DNA of 64,000 nt from Bipolaris cookei (Eukaryota > Ascomycota > Dothideomycetes > Pleosporales > Pleosporaceae), in contig NRSV01000014.1 in NCBI GenBank assembly GCA_002286855.1, positions 1 through 64,000 on the forward strand, written 5' to 3'. The notes under the pieces are model-generated. The model saw only the letters and a program-made list of their open reading frames with translations, was not told the origin of the DNA and searched no databases. Position 1 is the first letter of the stretch; the number at the start of each line of letters is the position of its first letter. The position numbers and the translations under genes are program-made. Positions 35,301-45,535 of this stretch are shown piece after piece.

Positions 35301-35999
35301 GTTGCAGCAACAATCAAGTTCAGCAGTCAAGGAGATGGTTCTGGAGGGGATGCTGTAAGCAGCATCAACTTTGATCTTCAACAACTCTATCTCCTTCTCG
35401 GTGAGCTCTTGGAGTCTATTGATGAGACTGGTGGGGAGGCCTTTCCGTACGTTGGTGGCGTGTTGGCTGCGCGTTGCGCGAGCATCGTTGCAGACCCGAC
35501 TCACTCGCTTTTCAGCACAGTCAACCGATTTCTCACTGCCTCACCGGCGTGGGATGTCAACTCTCTGTTGCGTTTCTTCTGGCACCGTATTGTGGCCAGC
35601 CAGCCAGACGACGACACGACCTATCACAAGGAGGTGGATTGGTATTTGGATTACTTGATGGATAGTTTGAGGACAGGTGCAGACATGGAGCTATTTAGGA
35701 GAAGCAACATATTCGAACAACTACTGAGCCACTACGGGTCTCGGTCATGTTCGGCGTCTGCCAAAGACAAGATTGTGAAACTCCTGTTGCGGGCGATACA
35801 TGTAGGGGGAAGTACAACGCTCGTCACACGATGTGGACTGATGGCTTGGATCCAAATGATGCTCGACGGGCATGACGCACGACAGGGAGCACTGAAGGTA
35901 CTGGCTGCACGTGTTTTTGAGACATGCGACCAGGAGAAGGTGGCAGCGTGGAGTAGCGGTAGTCTGGGCGAGACGGTGGCTTGTCTTGCAAAAGCCTGA
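32359..35999 (+). CDS. URB1: Nucleolar pre-ribosomal-associated protein 1 (Npa1/Urb1)
   Basis: Acts in the nucleolus in very early 60S assembly, in the Npa1 complex with Dbp6, Npa2, Nop8 and Rsa3 (known for yeast). Three exons: 32359-32554, 32604-34385 and 34441-35999 (introns 49 and 55 nt), giving 1178 aa. Intron 2 uses a GTAGGT donor and a CGACTAAC branch site, and joins WWQKQ to KTLSYSPFVTLLKLL. The protein is a helical solenoid. N-terminal Npa1 motifs are SLFKRFLDSILYPA, KPSIRITAIRYLLTHL, DPPFLIYEILDVFRSHV and DPAYGVMLPTQGFYP; the C-terminal region contains a basic/Ser-rich linker and HEAT-like helices. An acidic insertion (DEDEQDD) follows the GFYP motif. It is shorter than the yeast protein of about 1760 aa, as is common in Pezizomycotina (inference). 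Confidence 0.9.
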
Positions 36000-36708
36000 A
36001 GATATATATATGATATCTACATAATTTTTTGGGGGCATACTACTAAAAAGCCCACGGCTGACTGAGGTCCTGTGCCACGGCCAAGTCACATGCGGTGAAC
36101 CCTAGAATGACGCACCTACCGTGTTTCCGCACCAGGTCTTGGCAGGGCTCTCTGTCGTAGAGGCCCGCACCACTGGCGACCCAAAGACACACTGCCATAG
36201 CAAACACACGTTCCCATTCACACGCCCACACTTCCCCTGTGTCCGATTGCGCCTTTGGAGCGACAACGACACTTTTGAGCCACAACCATACCCGCCCTTG
36301 ACACAAAGTCACGACTCGGGAGCTGATCCCTCTCCGCTTCAGTCGCCGCTACTGCAGCCCAGGGTGTGCGCTACTCCCCTACCACGTTGCATTCCACCAA
36401 GAGCTCATTCACCTCGCTCTCCAGCCTTGCGACACACGCGCGCTTGGACTGAACGCCACAAACCCTGGCCCTCAGCATCACGCCTCTCAGCTCTTCCACC
36501 TAACCACCACCCACCACCCATCACTCACGCCCGCACACACAGACTCAATCACATCCAATTGCAAGCGAGTCGACAACAAGCCACAACCAGACGGCCCTGA
36601 AGCTGCCCCTGCCGCCGTCGCCCGGCACTCCAAACCCCCCAATTTGCATCCCACCCTGCTGTCTCGAGCTCCAGCAGGTCGCTCCCGGTCTGCCCCACTC
36701 TCATTCCC
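36000..36708. other. Intergenic region / long 5' leader
   Basis: Pyrimidine- and C-rich DNA before the 4E-T-like gene, typical of fungal 5' UTRs; the frame 36121-36600 is a Pro/His/Ser-rich shadow. No gene supported. Confidence 0.5.
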
Positions 36709-39345
36709 ATGTCTGCGGTGCCCTCAGTCGCGACAATGCGGGGGCCGTCGTACTCGGAGGCTCAATTGCTGGCCCTGAAAGAGTCCCCACTGGTGAAGAA
36801 GCCCGATGGCCTGCCATCAATCTCGCAATGGATGGACGTGCCTGCCGATCAAAATGCCAACAATGGCCCTATAAACAATAACAACAACAATAATACCAAC
36901 ACCAACAATAACGGTACTATGCGTCGCACTCGAGGTGCACGGGAGGGAGAAGGCGCCACGGCAAACGATCTGCGGCCGCTGCACAATCCCATGGGCCAAT
37001 TTGGTCGGCGCCAGAGCATGCGTAAGTCTTCTGATGCCCAGGGCATCAAGGCCGCTATTAACGCGCTTTTTGTAGAACCCGGCGAAGAGACTGTGCTCGG
37101 CCCGCCAAAGCTAGCCTTCCTCTCAGCCCGCACTCCGGCCAAAGCAGCGGGTGACGCAAAGGAACGTACCGGCCTCACATCTACAGACGGAGATAATGGT
37201 GGAGATCGCTTCCCAAAGAATGACCGATGGACGCGGGACCGTGAGACTGATCGGACCCGAGACAAGGGCTACACCAATGGACGCCGTGCCCCGCGAGATG
37301 ATGGCGAGGGCTGGACCAATGTCAAGGGTCGCAAGAGCCTGGGCCAGGAAGACTTTGAGCGCTTCGGCCGCAATGGTGACCGCAACCGGGATAAGCATGA
37401 GGGCGACCCAGAGGCTGAAGCGGCCCCGCGTCGTAATACCCGTGATCGAAATGAGCCGCGATGGGGGCGCCGTGACGAAGGTAGAGATGAGGGAGCAAAG
37501 ACCGGCGTCCAGGGCGGTTGGCGCGAACGCGAACGAGACCGGGAGCGAGACAATGGCCGCGAGTGGACCCGTGGTAGTGCGGCCCGTGGTGAGGATGACC
37601 CGGAGTGGATGGACACCAAGGTGGAGAAGAAGGAGTTCAAGCCTCGCACACAAGAAGACTTCCAGCGCTGGAAAGAGCAGATGCGGGCCAAGGATACGCC
37701 AGGTGGTGACAAGGACGAGCCGAGAGAGGCTCCTACGGAGACGCCCACTGCAAACGCTATCACTGCGGCCCCCATGTTAACCGCGCCTTTGCACACGCCT
37801 TCTACTGGCGAACCAACTCAAGGCATTCTCTTTGGAAACTGGGGCAGGGACAAGTCTGCAGAGATGCCACCTGTAGAGACTATCTCAGCTAAACCAAGGG
37901 CAGATAAGAAGTCGAGGTTTATGACCATGTTCGCCAAACCCGAAGAGCAGCAGGCAGCACCGAACCAACCTCCAGCACCACACTCTGCATCTCCAGCACC
38001 TCCCATGGAAGCAAATGCCGACAAGGAAGGCTTTCAACGTATTCTTCAGATGCTCGGCCAAGTCAGTACAGGTCCATCGCCAGCTCCCCTACCACAAACA
38101 AATATGCCTACGCCACCAAATGGCATGAGACAGGGTGGTGGCATTTCCTTGGATTTCCATCAACAATCTCCTCCGCCAGACCCACAACATGGTAGAATAC
38201 CACCACCGCGAACTCTTGAGCAGCAGAGTATTCTAGAGAACATCTTGGCTCCTCGTCCTGCCGCACCAGAGTCTCGTCAGTCGCAGCAGCTTCGCTTTAA
38301 CAACATGTCAACAGAGAACCTACACTCTGATCAATTCAGACTTCCCCGCCCCGGTTCCGGTCACCCTGAAGACCACTTTCCTCATCAGCCGCCACCACCA
38401 CGAACCATCGCTCAAGATGCCAACCTCACCGCTCTCCTGAATAGCCGAGCAAGGGAAGAATCACAACGTGATCAAGCGACGAAACAACGTGAGCGTGACT
38501 TTTTGCTAAATCTCATGCAACAACCTTCTCGCGGCACACCACCCCAAGCACAAGGTCACGGTCTGCCTCGCCCAGCCCAGGAGAACCCCAATATGGCTTT
38601 CTTTGACCAGCAAAGACAACAGCCACAGCCACCAGCTCAGCACCAGCCCAAGGGCCGCGGTGGTCCTCCCCCAGGGTTTATGGAAGATCCTCGCATGTTT
38701 AATGAAAGCGAAATGTTGCGCCGAGATGCTGCTGATCGCCGTGAGCAAATGGAGCTCCGCCAATTGCAACAAATGCAGCAACAACAAGAGGCTATGCGCT
38801 CGAAGAATCCCCGCATGCCCATGGGATTCCCTGGCCCTGAAGATGCTCTTATGGGCCTTCAGCGTCGTAACACAGGAGGTGATCCTCGCATGCCTACTAA
38901 CATGGGCATTCCTTCGCAGCCCACACCCGATATGCAGTATATGGGCGGACGAGGCCAGCCCGGCATGCCACCCGCACCCCAAGAGCGACCAAATATTGCT
39001 CCACCACCAGGCTTTGGAGGTCCCATGCGTCAACCGCCTGGTCTTGGTGGTCCCACTCCTCCACAGATGGGCCCTGGAGGACCAGGTTTCTCCGCTGGCA
39101 ACACACCGCTTGGACACCCTCCTGGATTTCCTCCCGGTGGCAACATTCGTGGATTAGGATTCCCAGGCGGGCCTGGTGGCAACGGCATGCAAGGACCACC
39201 CGGCTACTTTCCACCACCAGGTTATGGTGGACCGCCGATACCAGGCATGCGTGGTGGTGAGGACCCGAGAATGATGTTTGACGGTCAGTTCAACGGGCCT
39301 CCGCGACAACAGCCAGGCCGTCCGGGACCACCCAACATGTACTAA
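36709..39345 (+). CDS. eIF4E-binding protein, 4E-T-like, largely disordered
   Basis: Single exon of 878 aa, probably a translational repressor that binds cap-binding protein eIF4E in P-bodies. Evidence is a canonical YxxxxL-phi motif near the N-terminus, YSEAQLL (Tyr15), followed by a long R/D/E-rich stretch (RERERDRERDNGR), then DDPEWMD and QEDFQRWKEQMRA, and a SRFMTMF motif. This order resembles metazoan 4E-T (YTKEELL, then EEPEW, then SRFSRWF). The C-terminal half is rich in Pro, Gln, Gly and Met with many PPPGF/GPP repeats, a typical condensate-forming tail. A short Asn-rich tract (residues 51-67) comes from AAC/AAT repeats. Homology is inferred from motifs only; EAP1-like function in yeast would be an analogy. 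Confidence 0.72.
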   Translation: MSAVPSVATMRGPSYSEAQLLALKESPLVKKPDGLPSISQWMDVPADQNANNGPINNNNNNNTNTNNNGTMRRTRGAREGEGATANDLRPLHNPMGQFGRRQSMRKSSDAQGIKAAINALFVEPGEETVLGPPKLAFLSARTPAKAAGDAKERTGLTSTDGDNGGDRFPKNDRWTRDRETDRTRDKGYTNGRRAPRDDGEGWTNVKGRKSLGQEDFERFGRNGDRNRDKHEGDPEAEAAPRRNTRDRNEPRWGRRDEGRDEGAKTGVQGGWRERERDRERDNGREWTRGSAARGEDDPEWMDTKVEKKEFKPRTQEDFQRWKEQMRAKDTPGGDKDEPREAPTETPTANAITAAPMLTAPLHTPSTGEPTQGILFGNWGRDKSAEMPPVETISAKPRADKKSRFMTMFAKPEEQQAAPNQPPAPHSASPAPPMEANADKEGFQRILQMLGQVSTGPSPAPLPQTNMPTPPNGMRQGGGISLDFHQQSPPPDPQHGRIPPPRTLEQQSILENILAPRPAAPESRQSQQLRFNNMSTENLHSDQFRLPRPGSGHPEDHFPHQPPPPRTIAQDANLTALLNSRAREESQRDQATKQRERDFLLNLMQQPSRGTPPQAQGHGLPRPAQENPNMAFFDQQRQQPQPPAQHQPKGRGGPPPGFMEDPRMFNESEMLRRDAADRREQMELRQLQQMQQQQEAMRSKNPRMPMGFPGPEDALMGLQRRNTGGDPRMPTNMGIPSQPTPDMQYMGGRGQPGMPPAPQERPNIAPPPGFGGPMRQPPGLGGPTPPQMGPGGPGFSAGNTPLGHPPGFPPGGNIRGLGFPGGPGGNGMQGPPGYFPPPGYGGPPIPGMRGGEDPRMMFDGQFNGPPRQQPGRPGPPNMY

Positions 39346-40022
39346 GAAGTAGAGATAACAATGTGCAGTATATGCACTATGAAAGAGATGGTACGCAGCA
39401 CATTGCACTAAGAGAAGAAATGTTACGTGGAGCGAGGCCTGTCCTAGTTTGCAAAAGCAGTAAAACGAATTGTTGAAGCAAAAGAGAGACCACAATGGAG
39501 CAAATAACAACTACCATTGTGATTGGATTAATTGATTAATTGATTGATCTTTTCGGCCACTATGTCATGTATATGTTTGGTTGGTTGATGGCTTATTTGT
39601 AGAGCATAGCGTGGCGTCCCGAGGAAAAACATGTATGCTACACGCACAAGTCACGCATGTGTATTAATGTAGAAAAGTGTGAAGATTGTGAGTTGTGTTG
39701 TTTCGCTGTGAATCGAATGTCGCTATCTGTATATACACATTGCATAGCTTGCAGTAGCGTGCTTAAACGTTCTTGCCTTGTAATGGCTTGAATGGGAGCT
39801 CTTACTATAACTAGCCCCCAAGCCAGTTGATACCTGCCCAGATTCGCTACGCCTCAAGACTGCCATGCCCCATAGGCAGCCCACAACCATGCAGCTTTGC
39901 GGAGGCATCAAGTACCTACTGGTGGCCTGTTTGACGCGCTCTGCGACTCTCACCTCTGCCCGCCTGTATTGCGCACCGTGATCAAGCCTGCAGGTATTGT
40001 TGGCAGAACATGCTGGAACACG
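39346..40022. other. Intergenic region
   Basis: 3' flank of the 4E-T-like gene and promoter region of the NLR pseudogene. A short attaattgattaattgattgat repeat lies at about 39527-39547. No gene supported. Confidence 0.5.
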
Positions 40023-42109
40023 ATGCGCCTTCTCAAGTCTTCCGCGACAGGCAGCGGCTTCGAGCTAACACCTTTTAATGACGACCTCGCTCCTCCATAC
40101 GCCATCCTTTCTCATACCTGGACCGGAAACGAAGAAGTCACCTATGGTGAGCTACTGGAGGGAACAGGCACAGACAAGGATGGCTATGCTAAGATTCGAT
40201 TCTGCGGCCAGCGTGCTGCAAGAGACGGACTTGAGTATTTCTGGGTCGATACCTGCTGCATCAACAAGACTATGAGCGACGAGCTGAGTACGGTAATCAA
40301 CTCCATGTTCCACTGGTACCAACGTGCAACCAAGTGCTATGTATTACTCACAGACGTTTCTGTACCTGAGGAAATCACTAGTACTGAGACATCTGACATA
40401 TCATGGGAGCAAGCCTTTCAACAAAGCCGATGGTTCACGCGAAGCTGGACTCTGCAAGAGCTACTAGCGCCAGCCAGCGTCTAGTTCTTCTCCCGAGACG
40501 GCAAGTGGCCGGGAAACAAGATGTCGCTAGAGTGGGAGATACACAGAGTCACTAGCATACCTGTCGAGGCGTTAAGATGCCATAGTCTTGCCGAGTTTAG
40601 TATCGAGGAGCGAATGAGCAGGTCTGCACAACGCACGACTACGATCAAGGAAGATAAAGTGTACTGTTCGCTCGGCATCTTTGGAGTATTTCTGACGCTC
40701 ATATATGGAGAGGGAGAGGAGTATATGACTTTGCGACTCAAAGAAGAGATACAAAAACGGCAACAAGAGAGCAAGAAGGGGGATTTACAAGACTCCTCCG
40801 GTTTGTATTCGGTTAGCGTTGAACTGCATGAGCCACTTAACTGATGACGTACAGCCTTCTTGTGACTACCTTTCTCACGAAACGAGCGCTTCGTCGGGCG
40901 CGAGAGCCAACTCCAGTCGATGAAACAAGCTCTACTTTCGCCCAACGACCCACCAATGGCTCACGATATATGAACTCGGAGGATGTGGGAAATCAGCTCT
41001 TTCTCTCGAGTTTGCGTATCGCGCATCTGCGGATCAGGTTAGAAGCCTAGTTTTCTGGGTGCCAGCTATAAGCCAGGAGAGTTTTGAGCTTGTCTATCGA
41101 GACATTGGAACTTGGCTTCGCATACCAGAAATCGATGATGCCAATGCAGATGTCAAGCAACTTGTCAGGGATACATTAAGTTCCGGAAACTTGGGCAATT
41201 GGCTGATGATAGTTGACAATGCGGATGACTTGGAAGTCGTGTTAAGAGTCGGCAACAAGACAACCAAGCCAGCTCGATTGATCAACTGTGTTCTTCGCAG
41301 TATAGGAGGATCTGTTCTTTTTACTGCTCGCAGTAGAAAGGCGGCAACGGATCTGACCCCAAATAATGTCCTTGAGTTGAACGACATGGACAAGGTTGAA
41401 GCTAAGCAACTATTTGTCCACCAAATAAACAACCAAGCATTGCTGGACGACGAGACAGCCGTTTATGCCCTTGTAGAGGCACTCACAGGCTTGCCGCTGG
41501 CTATCGTGCAGGCAGTCGCTTTCATCAATCAGAACGAAATATCAGTTTCTGAGTATGCATCACTGCTCCAGCATGCTGGCACCAAGGCTGAGCTCTTTAG
41601 TGAGCACTTTGAAGGCCCTAATATGTACCGACACATAGACAGCACTGCCGCGAAGACATGGCATATCTCTTTCGAGCAAATCCAGAGGCAAGGCCTTCTT
41701 GCAGCGGAGTAAATTTCATTTATAGGATGCATTGAGCGGATTGGCGTCCCTCAGTCGCTATTGCCGCCGGGATCATCCACTGTGCAGCAGACAAAGGCAA
41801 TTGGAACACTGACTGGATACGCGTTTATTGCAGAGTGACGACAGGCTGTGTCAGGATCCAAAATGGAGAGGCTTTTCGATATGCACCGACTAGTACATAT
41901 GGCGTTGATATGGTGACTCGAGGGACATGGCAAGCGGAAAACGTGGGCAGACATAGCAGTAGCCTGAGCTGAGGAACCAGTAACGTATGGTGGGTACGAA
42001 AGAAAAGGAATATGAAGCGTGTGTTTTCCATATAAGCTGTACTTGTCTGGGCTTATTGACTTCGTAGGCGGTGTAATGAGAGCTTCACTGCTAGCACGAG
42101 TCGGCAATT

Positions 42110-42520
42110 ATTATTATTCCACTATAGTCCTGTATCAGCCGTTGGCTTTGTAGGACTTTGGCCGGAGGCCGTTCTATCTGCTTATTTACAATTTGGTACT
42201 TTGTGCTGTATTGCGTGACTATGGTGCTTCGGCCTTTATCCAGTTAAGCTATTGCTAGCTTTCTAGATGCCTCGTGCTGAAGAGCAGTTTGGTAACAGGG
42301 AGAGATGTAGGGCAGCTAAGCTGCCTTCCAGCGAGCTCTCTTAGGGGAAAAGAAATGGTACTAATAAAAGCAAAATTTTTTCTCTCTATGTTTTTCTTCT
42401 TCTTCTTTTGTTGTTGTTTTTCTTGTTTTTCTTCTTTTCTAGCCCTCTTGGCCTAGGTGCCACTTTCTTGTTACTATCCTTGTGCTGGTAATAAAAACTA
42501 AAGTAGCTTCTATACCGCTC

Positions 42521-42602
<82 letters not shown>

Positions 42603-43546
42603 GAGTTTTAGCATTTTTTGGCCTAGAGTCTTTTTGAGCTGGTTTCTTTCTGCGGTATAGAAGCCGTAGTATAGAAGTAGATGCTCTGCTGTTTGTGGTC
42701 TCCCACAGTTGCAAAGATCTATCTCTCTTCTTTTTACTCTCTTTAGGTAGGAGTTAAAGTATCCGTGTCCTATCTTAAGCGAATAGAAGGAGCTTGAAAT
42801 ATCTCTTTTCGTGCCTCTTAGGATTGCTAGTTGGTTCTTAAGCTTTAGGTTGAATATAGCTCCGTAGCTAGTCTTCATTTCTCTTGCTGTTTCCCTGTAC
42901 TTTTTCCACTCTTCTGCTTGGCTAGCTTGTTGGAGTTTGATCTTCTTGCCTAGGAAGGCTGGGCTTGTTTCTGATTTTTTTTGGTGTTTGTTTTGTGGCC
43001 TCCTTTGCTAAGGAATCTGCCTTTTCGTTTCCTTCTATATCTGTATGGCCTGGAGCCCATTTTAAGAAGATCTTTGCTTTTCTGTTTAGGGTAGCTTTGG
43101 CTGCTTTTTGGCACCGAATTACCCACTGCTAGCCAGGCTTATCTGATAGACTTTGAAGCCTATCGATAGCAGCTTGGTTGTCAGCGTAGACGTGGATATT
43201 TTGGTCTTTTTGGGCTGTTTTTAGCAGCGTATTCAAAAGCTATTATAATACCTTCAAGCTCTCCATTATAGACGAGTTGGTTCTCGCCTATGTTCTTTGT
43301 TTCTGTATAGATTTCTTCTTAGTTTGGGTTGTAGATAGCTAGGCTTACTCCTACCCCATCTCCGCCTTTAGTTTTAGAGGCGTCTGAGTAGATTACTATC
43401 GAGTTATCCTCTATCGTTTGAATATACTCTTTGTTCGTGGCTGCCTCTTCTTCTTTGGATTTCTTTGATATCGAGATATTGTAGTTGAGAGAATCCCATG
43501 GTCTGAACTTATATGGGATGATCTTTTCTATCCCTTGGGTAGATGG
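42110..43546 (-). mobile_element. 5'-truncated LINE (Tad1/I-like) inserted in the NLR gene
   Basis: A 1437-bp non-LTR retrotransposon fragment on the minus strand. It carries the RNase H domain (IVIYSDASKTKGGDGVGVSL, then a NGELEGI motif with the second acidic residue) and the C-terminal CNCGRPQTAEHLLLYY zinc-like motif with the IGHGYFNSYL segment. Reading frames are broken. The 13-bp target duplication is CGAGTCGGCAATT (42097-42109) and CGAGTCGGCGATT (43547-43559). The 3' tail is (AAT)n, as in I-type LINEs. The 5' part, including the reverse transcriptase, is missing. Confidence 0.85.
42521..42600. repeat. (TAG)n microsatellite within the LINE
   Basis: An 80-bp pure GTA/TAG trinucleotide run. 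On the LINE strand it translates as poly-Leu inside the C-terminal part of the former protein, so it probably expanded after insertion. Confidence 0.9.
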
Positions 43547-43907
43547 CGAGTCGGCGATTGTCAACTAACGTTGGGGCTATACGAAATAGCAGCCACAAAA
43601 CAACGAACAGCGTTGTCGCTAAGGAGGAAATTGCTAGGGCCTGAGCATCTAGACACCCTGTCAAGTACGGGCAACTTGACGTTCGCCCTGAACAGGCGGG
43701 GGAAATACGATGAGGCTGAAGCGATTCACAGGGAAGAGCTAGCGATACGTGAAAAGGTGCAAGGGCCTCAGGATCAAGATACACTGCTGAACATAACCAA
43801 CCTATCGTCAGTGCCGTATAACCAAGGCAACTTGGACCAGGCCGAGGCGTTGAGCCAGCAGACACTAGCGCAGTGCAAGAAGGTGCTAGGACTTGAGCAT
43901 CCCATTA

Positions 43908-44496
43908 CAAAGGTGACTTTCAAAAGTTCTTGCTAACAGGGGTCATTTATATTACTGCCGAAATGCTACTAAAGCTTGATCGGGTCTGTCCCGCCGCCCC
44001 TCCTTGTACTCATTACCACCTTCAAGTCGAATTGTTTCTTCAATATGAAATGGAATACGCTCTATCCAAGCCTGGATTTAGTGTTGAGGTAGCCCCTGCC
44101 ATCAGTGTAGCCATATCTTTGCCCCCTCTGTTCTATTTTTTGGTGCTCCTTTACTCGTTGTTTTCCTTTTGAGCCACGACCAAGCCGGCTTAATAGCGTT
44201 GAGATTAGGTGAATGAACACACCAGATAAGCCGCTCTACGCTCTATTGTTTATATATTATACGCTGCGCATGATAAGCATACGAAGGGGCCTTATCTTCT
44301 TGAAAAATAGTACATGGTCTCCCTTTCTGGCACTCCTTTGCAAAAGGTATAAGCTTTGGGAGTAGAACCTTAGTCTAGTAGTGCAACCAATCAACACCAC
44401 CTCTACCGTTATGAGTTAGCTTACTAGTCTCTTTTGTGAATCGCCACAAAGTAGATAGATACACCTGTCAGCAAGAACTTGTGAAAGGCACTTCTG
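43908..44496 (-). mobile_element. Short Tc1-mariner element in the NLR TPR region
   Basis: A 589-bp element flanked by TA (43906-43907 and 44497-44498). The terminal inverted repeats (about 36 bp) read CAAAGGTGACTTTC and CAGAAGTGCCTTTC at the ends and continue with AGTTCTTGCT. The minus strand holds decayed Tc1-like transposase C-terminal sequence (AWIERI and LEGGNEY-like words in broken frames), so it is an internal-deletion derivative. Removing the element with one TA restores the NLR TPR frame. Confidence 0.8.
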
Positions 44497-45047
44497 TACA
44501 ATACTAAGCATTAGAACATTGGCTACAATACTGCACAGCCAAGGAAGATACGAAGAGGCTGATATGTTGCCTAATCAAGTATTGGCGATATCCGAAAAGT
44601 ATCTTAGGCCCGAACATCCAAACACACTAACAAGCACGCACAACGTGGCCCTGATGCTGCATCACAAGGATCATTACATAGAGGCCGAAGTGATGTACCA
44701 GCGAGTACTCGCCCTGAATAAAAAAGTATTAGGACCTACCCCACTCTTCTACTCTGACCTCCATGAGTGGCCTAGCTCTAGCCCTTAAGGGACAGGGCAA
44801 ATACACCGAAGCCGAGATAATAATCCGGCAGACGCTTGAGCGGCGAGAGAATCTGCTGGGACCCGACCATCCAGACACGCTGGATAGCCTCTCCAACCTT
44901 GCGCTTTGTCTTGGGCGACAGGAGCGTATGGCAGAAGATTTGCCCATGTTCCGCAGGGCATTGACTGGATATACTGCCGTGCTTGGCGAAGCCCATCCTG
45001 ACACCGTGGTGTCTCGTAAGCATTACAATTATTTCCTTGAGATACAA

Positions 45048-45132
45048 AAGAGAGAGATAGAAAGAGAGAGATAGAAAGAGAGAGAGAGAAAGAGAGAGAG
45101 AGAAAGAGAGAGAGAGAAAGAGAGAGAGAGGA
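45048..45132. repeat. (GA)n-rich microsatellite
   Basis: An agagag/agaaag tract of about 85 bp at the 3' end of the NLR pseudogene; the frame's last codons (REIERER) come from it. Confidence 0.9.
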
Positions 45133-45535
45133 TTTAGGGTAGGAGGCGTCTGTACATGTTACAATGGTCAGGGCCATTTTTTGGATACCTTTTTATTGAG
45201 TTTATGGGTAGGAGTAGTTTGGAGTTTTCTGTTCTGATTAGGTACTGGGATATGGTATCCCTTAGTTGATAACAGAAGAGGTGACTGAGGAAACAAAGGG
45301 CTAATCGTAATTGAATCAACCAGTAGATGCACATACAAGAAGATGAACATTCAAGAGTCTTGAAACGTAAATTGGATGTACTACCGCTACAACAATAATT
45401 CTAACCCCTTATGACTTCCTACAGAAGAAGGGAAAAAAAGGAATCCCCCATACTCATATCTCTCTCCACTCCCAGAATAAAATCAAGAAAAAAAAGAAAG
45501 TAGGGAGAAGGGTATGTGAACATCCACAATTACAC
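45133..45535. other. Intergenic region
   Basis: Between the NLR 3' end and the GAS/GEL stop codon. AT-rich; nothing coding was seen. It contains the GAS/GEL 3' UTR. Confidence 0.5.

Larger units (their letters stand above)
40023..45080 (+). pseudogene. NLR-type receptor pseudogene: HET, NB-ARC, TPR repeats
   Basis: A decayed fungal NLR of the heterokaryon-incompatibility/innate-immunity class. HET domain: 40023 to about 40800 (PPYAILSHTW, DGLEYFWVDTCCINK, SRWFTRSWTLQELLAP, EDKVYCSLGIFGV), with an in-frame TAG at 40482 in place of the expected Glu. A likely intron (40801-40854, GTTTGT...TACAG) precedes NERFVGRES and a TGA at 40863. A one-base slip near 40960 precedes the P-loop ELGGCGKSAL; NB-ARC runs to 41709 (MIVDNADD Walker B-like, GSVLFTARSR, LTGLPLAIVQA). 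One frame then continues with stops at 41710, 41836, 41914, 41965 and 42013. Kinesin-light-chain-type TPRs (LGPEHLDTLSSTGNLTFAL, GRYEEAD, LGPDHPDTLDSLSNLALCL) follow, split by two transposons; another slip lies near 44745. A GA repeat ends the gene. Confidence 0.88.

Noticed and set aside
36849..37796. Antisense frames opposite the 4E-T-like gene
   Set aside because: Shadows caused by biased codon use in the Arg/Asp/Glu-rich segment.
42439..42878. Poly-Leu and poly-Thr proteins
   Set aside because: They are translations of the (TAG)n microsatellite inside the LINE remnant, not genes.
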